This document shows, piece after piece, positions 6,272 to 6,917 of a stretch of 6,917 nt of DNA. Each line of letters begins with the position of its first letter. The stretch's first letter is position 1. Under the pieces are notes generated by a model. That model was not told the DNA's origin, did no database searches, and saw nothing but the letters and a program-made list of their open reading frames with translations. The position numbers were made by a program, and so were the translations under genes. This stretch comes from Acidobacteriota bacterium (GTDB lineage Bacteria; Acidobacteriota; Blastocatellia; Pyrinomonadales; Pyrinomonadaceae): positions 1-6,917 of the forward strand of contig QHXL01000201.1 of the NCBI GenBank assembly GCA_003222935.1, given 5' to 3'.

Positions 6272-6285
6272 TTAATCCGATTCTC

Positions 6286-6917
6286 CTACTGGTCACTCAC
6301 GGTCTTTAGTTCAGAAGTACGTCGCTTCTCAACCGAAGCCTTCAACTCTTGCGGCGTTGTTGACCGCCCGTGCACGCCATAGATCTTTTCGACATCCAGA
6401 CCCAACTGCTCAAACTTCTCGAAGAAACTTATTGTTACGTCTTGAGCGATCGGAATACTCCCATTGGGTGCCGGGTTGATTAGATCTGCCTGAAACAAAA
6501 TCTTCTGCTTCGGCAGGTAGGCGACAAGCATCTCTTTTGCATGAGGGTTGGGCCCAATGTCGTACAACTCAACGACATGTTTGTCGTCCTGAAAAACTCG
6601 CTTCTTGTTCTCGATAGTCTCAATTAAAAGCTTCCCTCTAACTTTAGGTAGCAGCGTCGACTCTGTAATGGCAACCTTCTCCAGGAAACTTTTGTTGCCC
6701 GCGGACGTGACGATTGTTGCGCCCTCCGCGACATATTCGCGAAAGCCACCCATGTGATCCGAGTGATGATGAGTCAGGACGAGATACTTAATCGGTTTAC
6801 CTGGCACCGTTTCCTTGATCTTTGCGAGCGCCTGTACCGAATTGCTGCCATAGATGATCTGTTCAGGAGCCTCCAACACCAATACGTAGTCATTGAAGGC
6901 GACGAACATGACGTTAT
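6286..6917 (-). CDS. Metallo-beta-lactamase-fold hydrolase, N-terminus outside the window
   Basis: A zinc hydrolase of the MBL superfamily; the substrate is unknown. Reading from the first in-window Met (complement of 6907-6909): TFHHSDH-type motif THHHSDHMGG supplies His47, His49, Asp51 and His52; His123 (in GPNPHAKEM) is the third-site His; Asp142 (in LFQADL) bridges the metals; His180 (in YGVHGR) completes the set. So the full two-metal site is present. The frame stays open past that Met to the window edge (N-V before M), and FVAFNDYVLVLEAP is the second or third strand of the fold rather than its start, so the real start and any signal peptide lie beyond 6917. KPIKYLVLTHHHSDH with a preceding EAP strand resembles exported MBL proteins of the glyoxalase-II-like/SoxH-like kind. 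Stop TAG at 6286-6288, convergent with the gene ending at 6172. Confidence 0.9.
   Translation of the reverse strand, partial: NVMFVAFNDYVLVLEAPEQIIYGSNSVQALAKIKETVPGKPIKYLVLTHHHSDHMGGFREYVAEGATIVTSAGNKSFLEKVAITESTLLPKVRGKLLIETIENKKRVFQDDKHVVELYDIGPNPHAKEMLVAYLPKQKILFQADLINPAPNGSIPIAQDVTISFFEKFEQLGLDVEKIYGVHGRSTTPQELKASVEKRRTSELKTVSDQ

Overview
The window looks like a chromosomal stretch of a bacterium with intermediate G+C. It is most likely an acidobacterium, perhaps class Blastocatellia. That placement is an inference from three things: secreted proteins of a kind common in that group, the C-terminal remnant of a PD40/TolB-type propeller protein of the sort fused to Ser/Thr kinases there, and dispersed palindromic repeats in nearly every intergenic space. 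No rRNA, tRNA, CRISPR array, intact transposase gene or phage gene is visible.

Layout. (1) 1-1546, plus strand: the C-terminal three quarters of an S9 (prolyl oligopeptidase/DPP-like) peptidase. It is cut by the window edge and broken by a frameshift at about 1311-1315 that separates the nucleophile Ser from the catalytic Asp and His. (2) 1547-1789: a spacer with a 30-bp inverted repeat and a second small hairpin. (3) 1790-2380, plus: a secreted protein of unknown function, tail-to-tail and 9 bp from (4) 2390-3790, minus: an exported or membrane-anchored alkaline-phosphatase-superfamily phosphodiesterase with all seven expected metal/nucleophile residues. (5) 3791-4405: a 615-bp spacer with no convincing gene and a degenerate inverted repeat. 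(6) 4406-4909, plus: a two-helix membrane protein with a PH-like domain, AT-richer than its neighbours. (7) 4908-5152: the decayed C-terminus of a PD40/TolB-like propeller protein with its own frameshift. (8) 5169-5370: a 202-bp MITE-like palindromic element with perfect 23-bp ends and a second 37-bp inverted repeat nested inside. (9) 5591-6172, plus: a secreted helical protein of unknown function with a GTG start and a strong Shine-Dalgarno sequence. (10) 6187-6271: an inverted repeat of self-palindromic units between convergent genes. (11) 6286-6917, minus: a metallo-beta-lactamase-fold hydrolase that runs off the right edge.

The genes do not form an obvious operon or joint pathway. Three hydrolases (peptidase, phosphodiesterase, MBL-fold enzyme) and two small secreted proteins point to an envelope/export-rich neighbourhood. 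The most notable feature is the non-coding DNA: four intergenic spaces each hold a different inverted-repeat family, and two reading frames are broken. I see no credible new defence or biosynthetic system. The best candidate for something undescribed is the nested palindromic element at 5169-5370.
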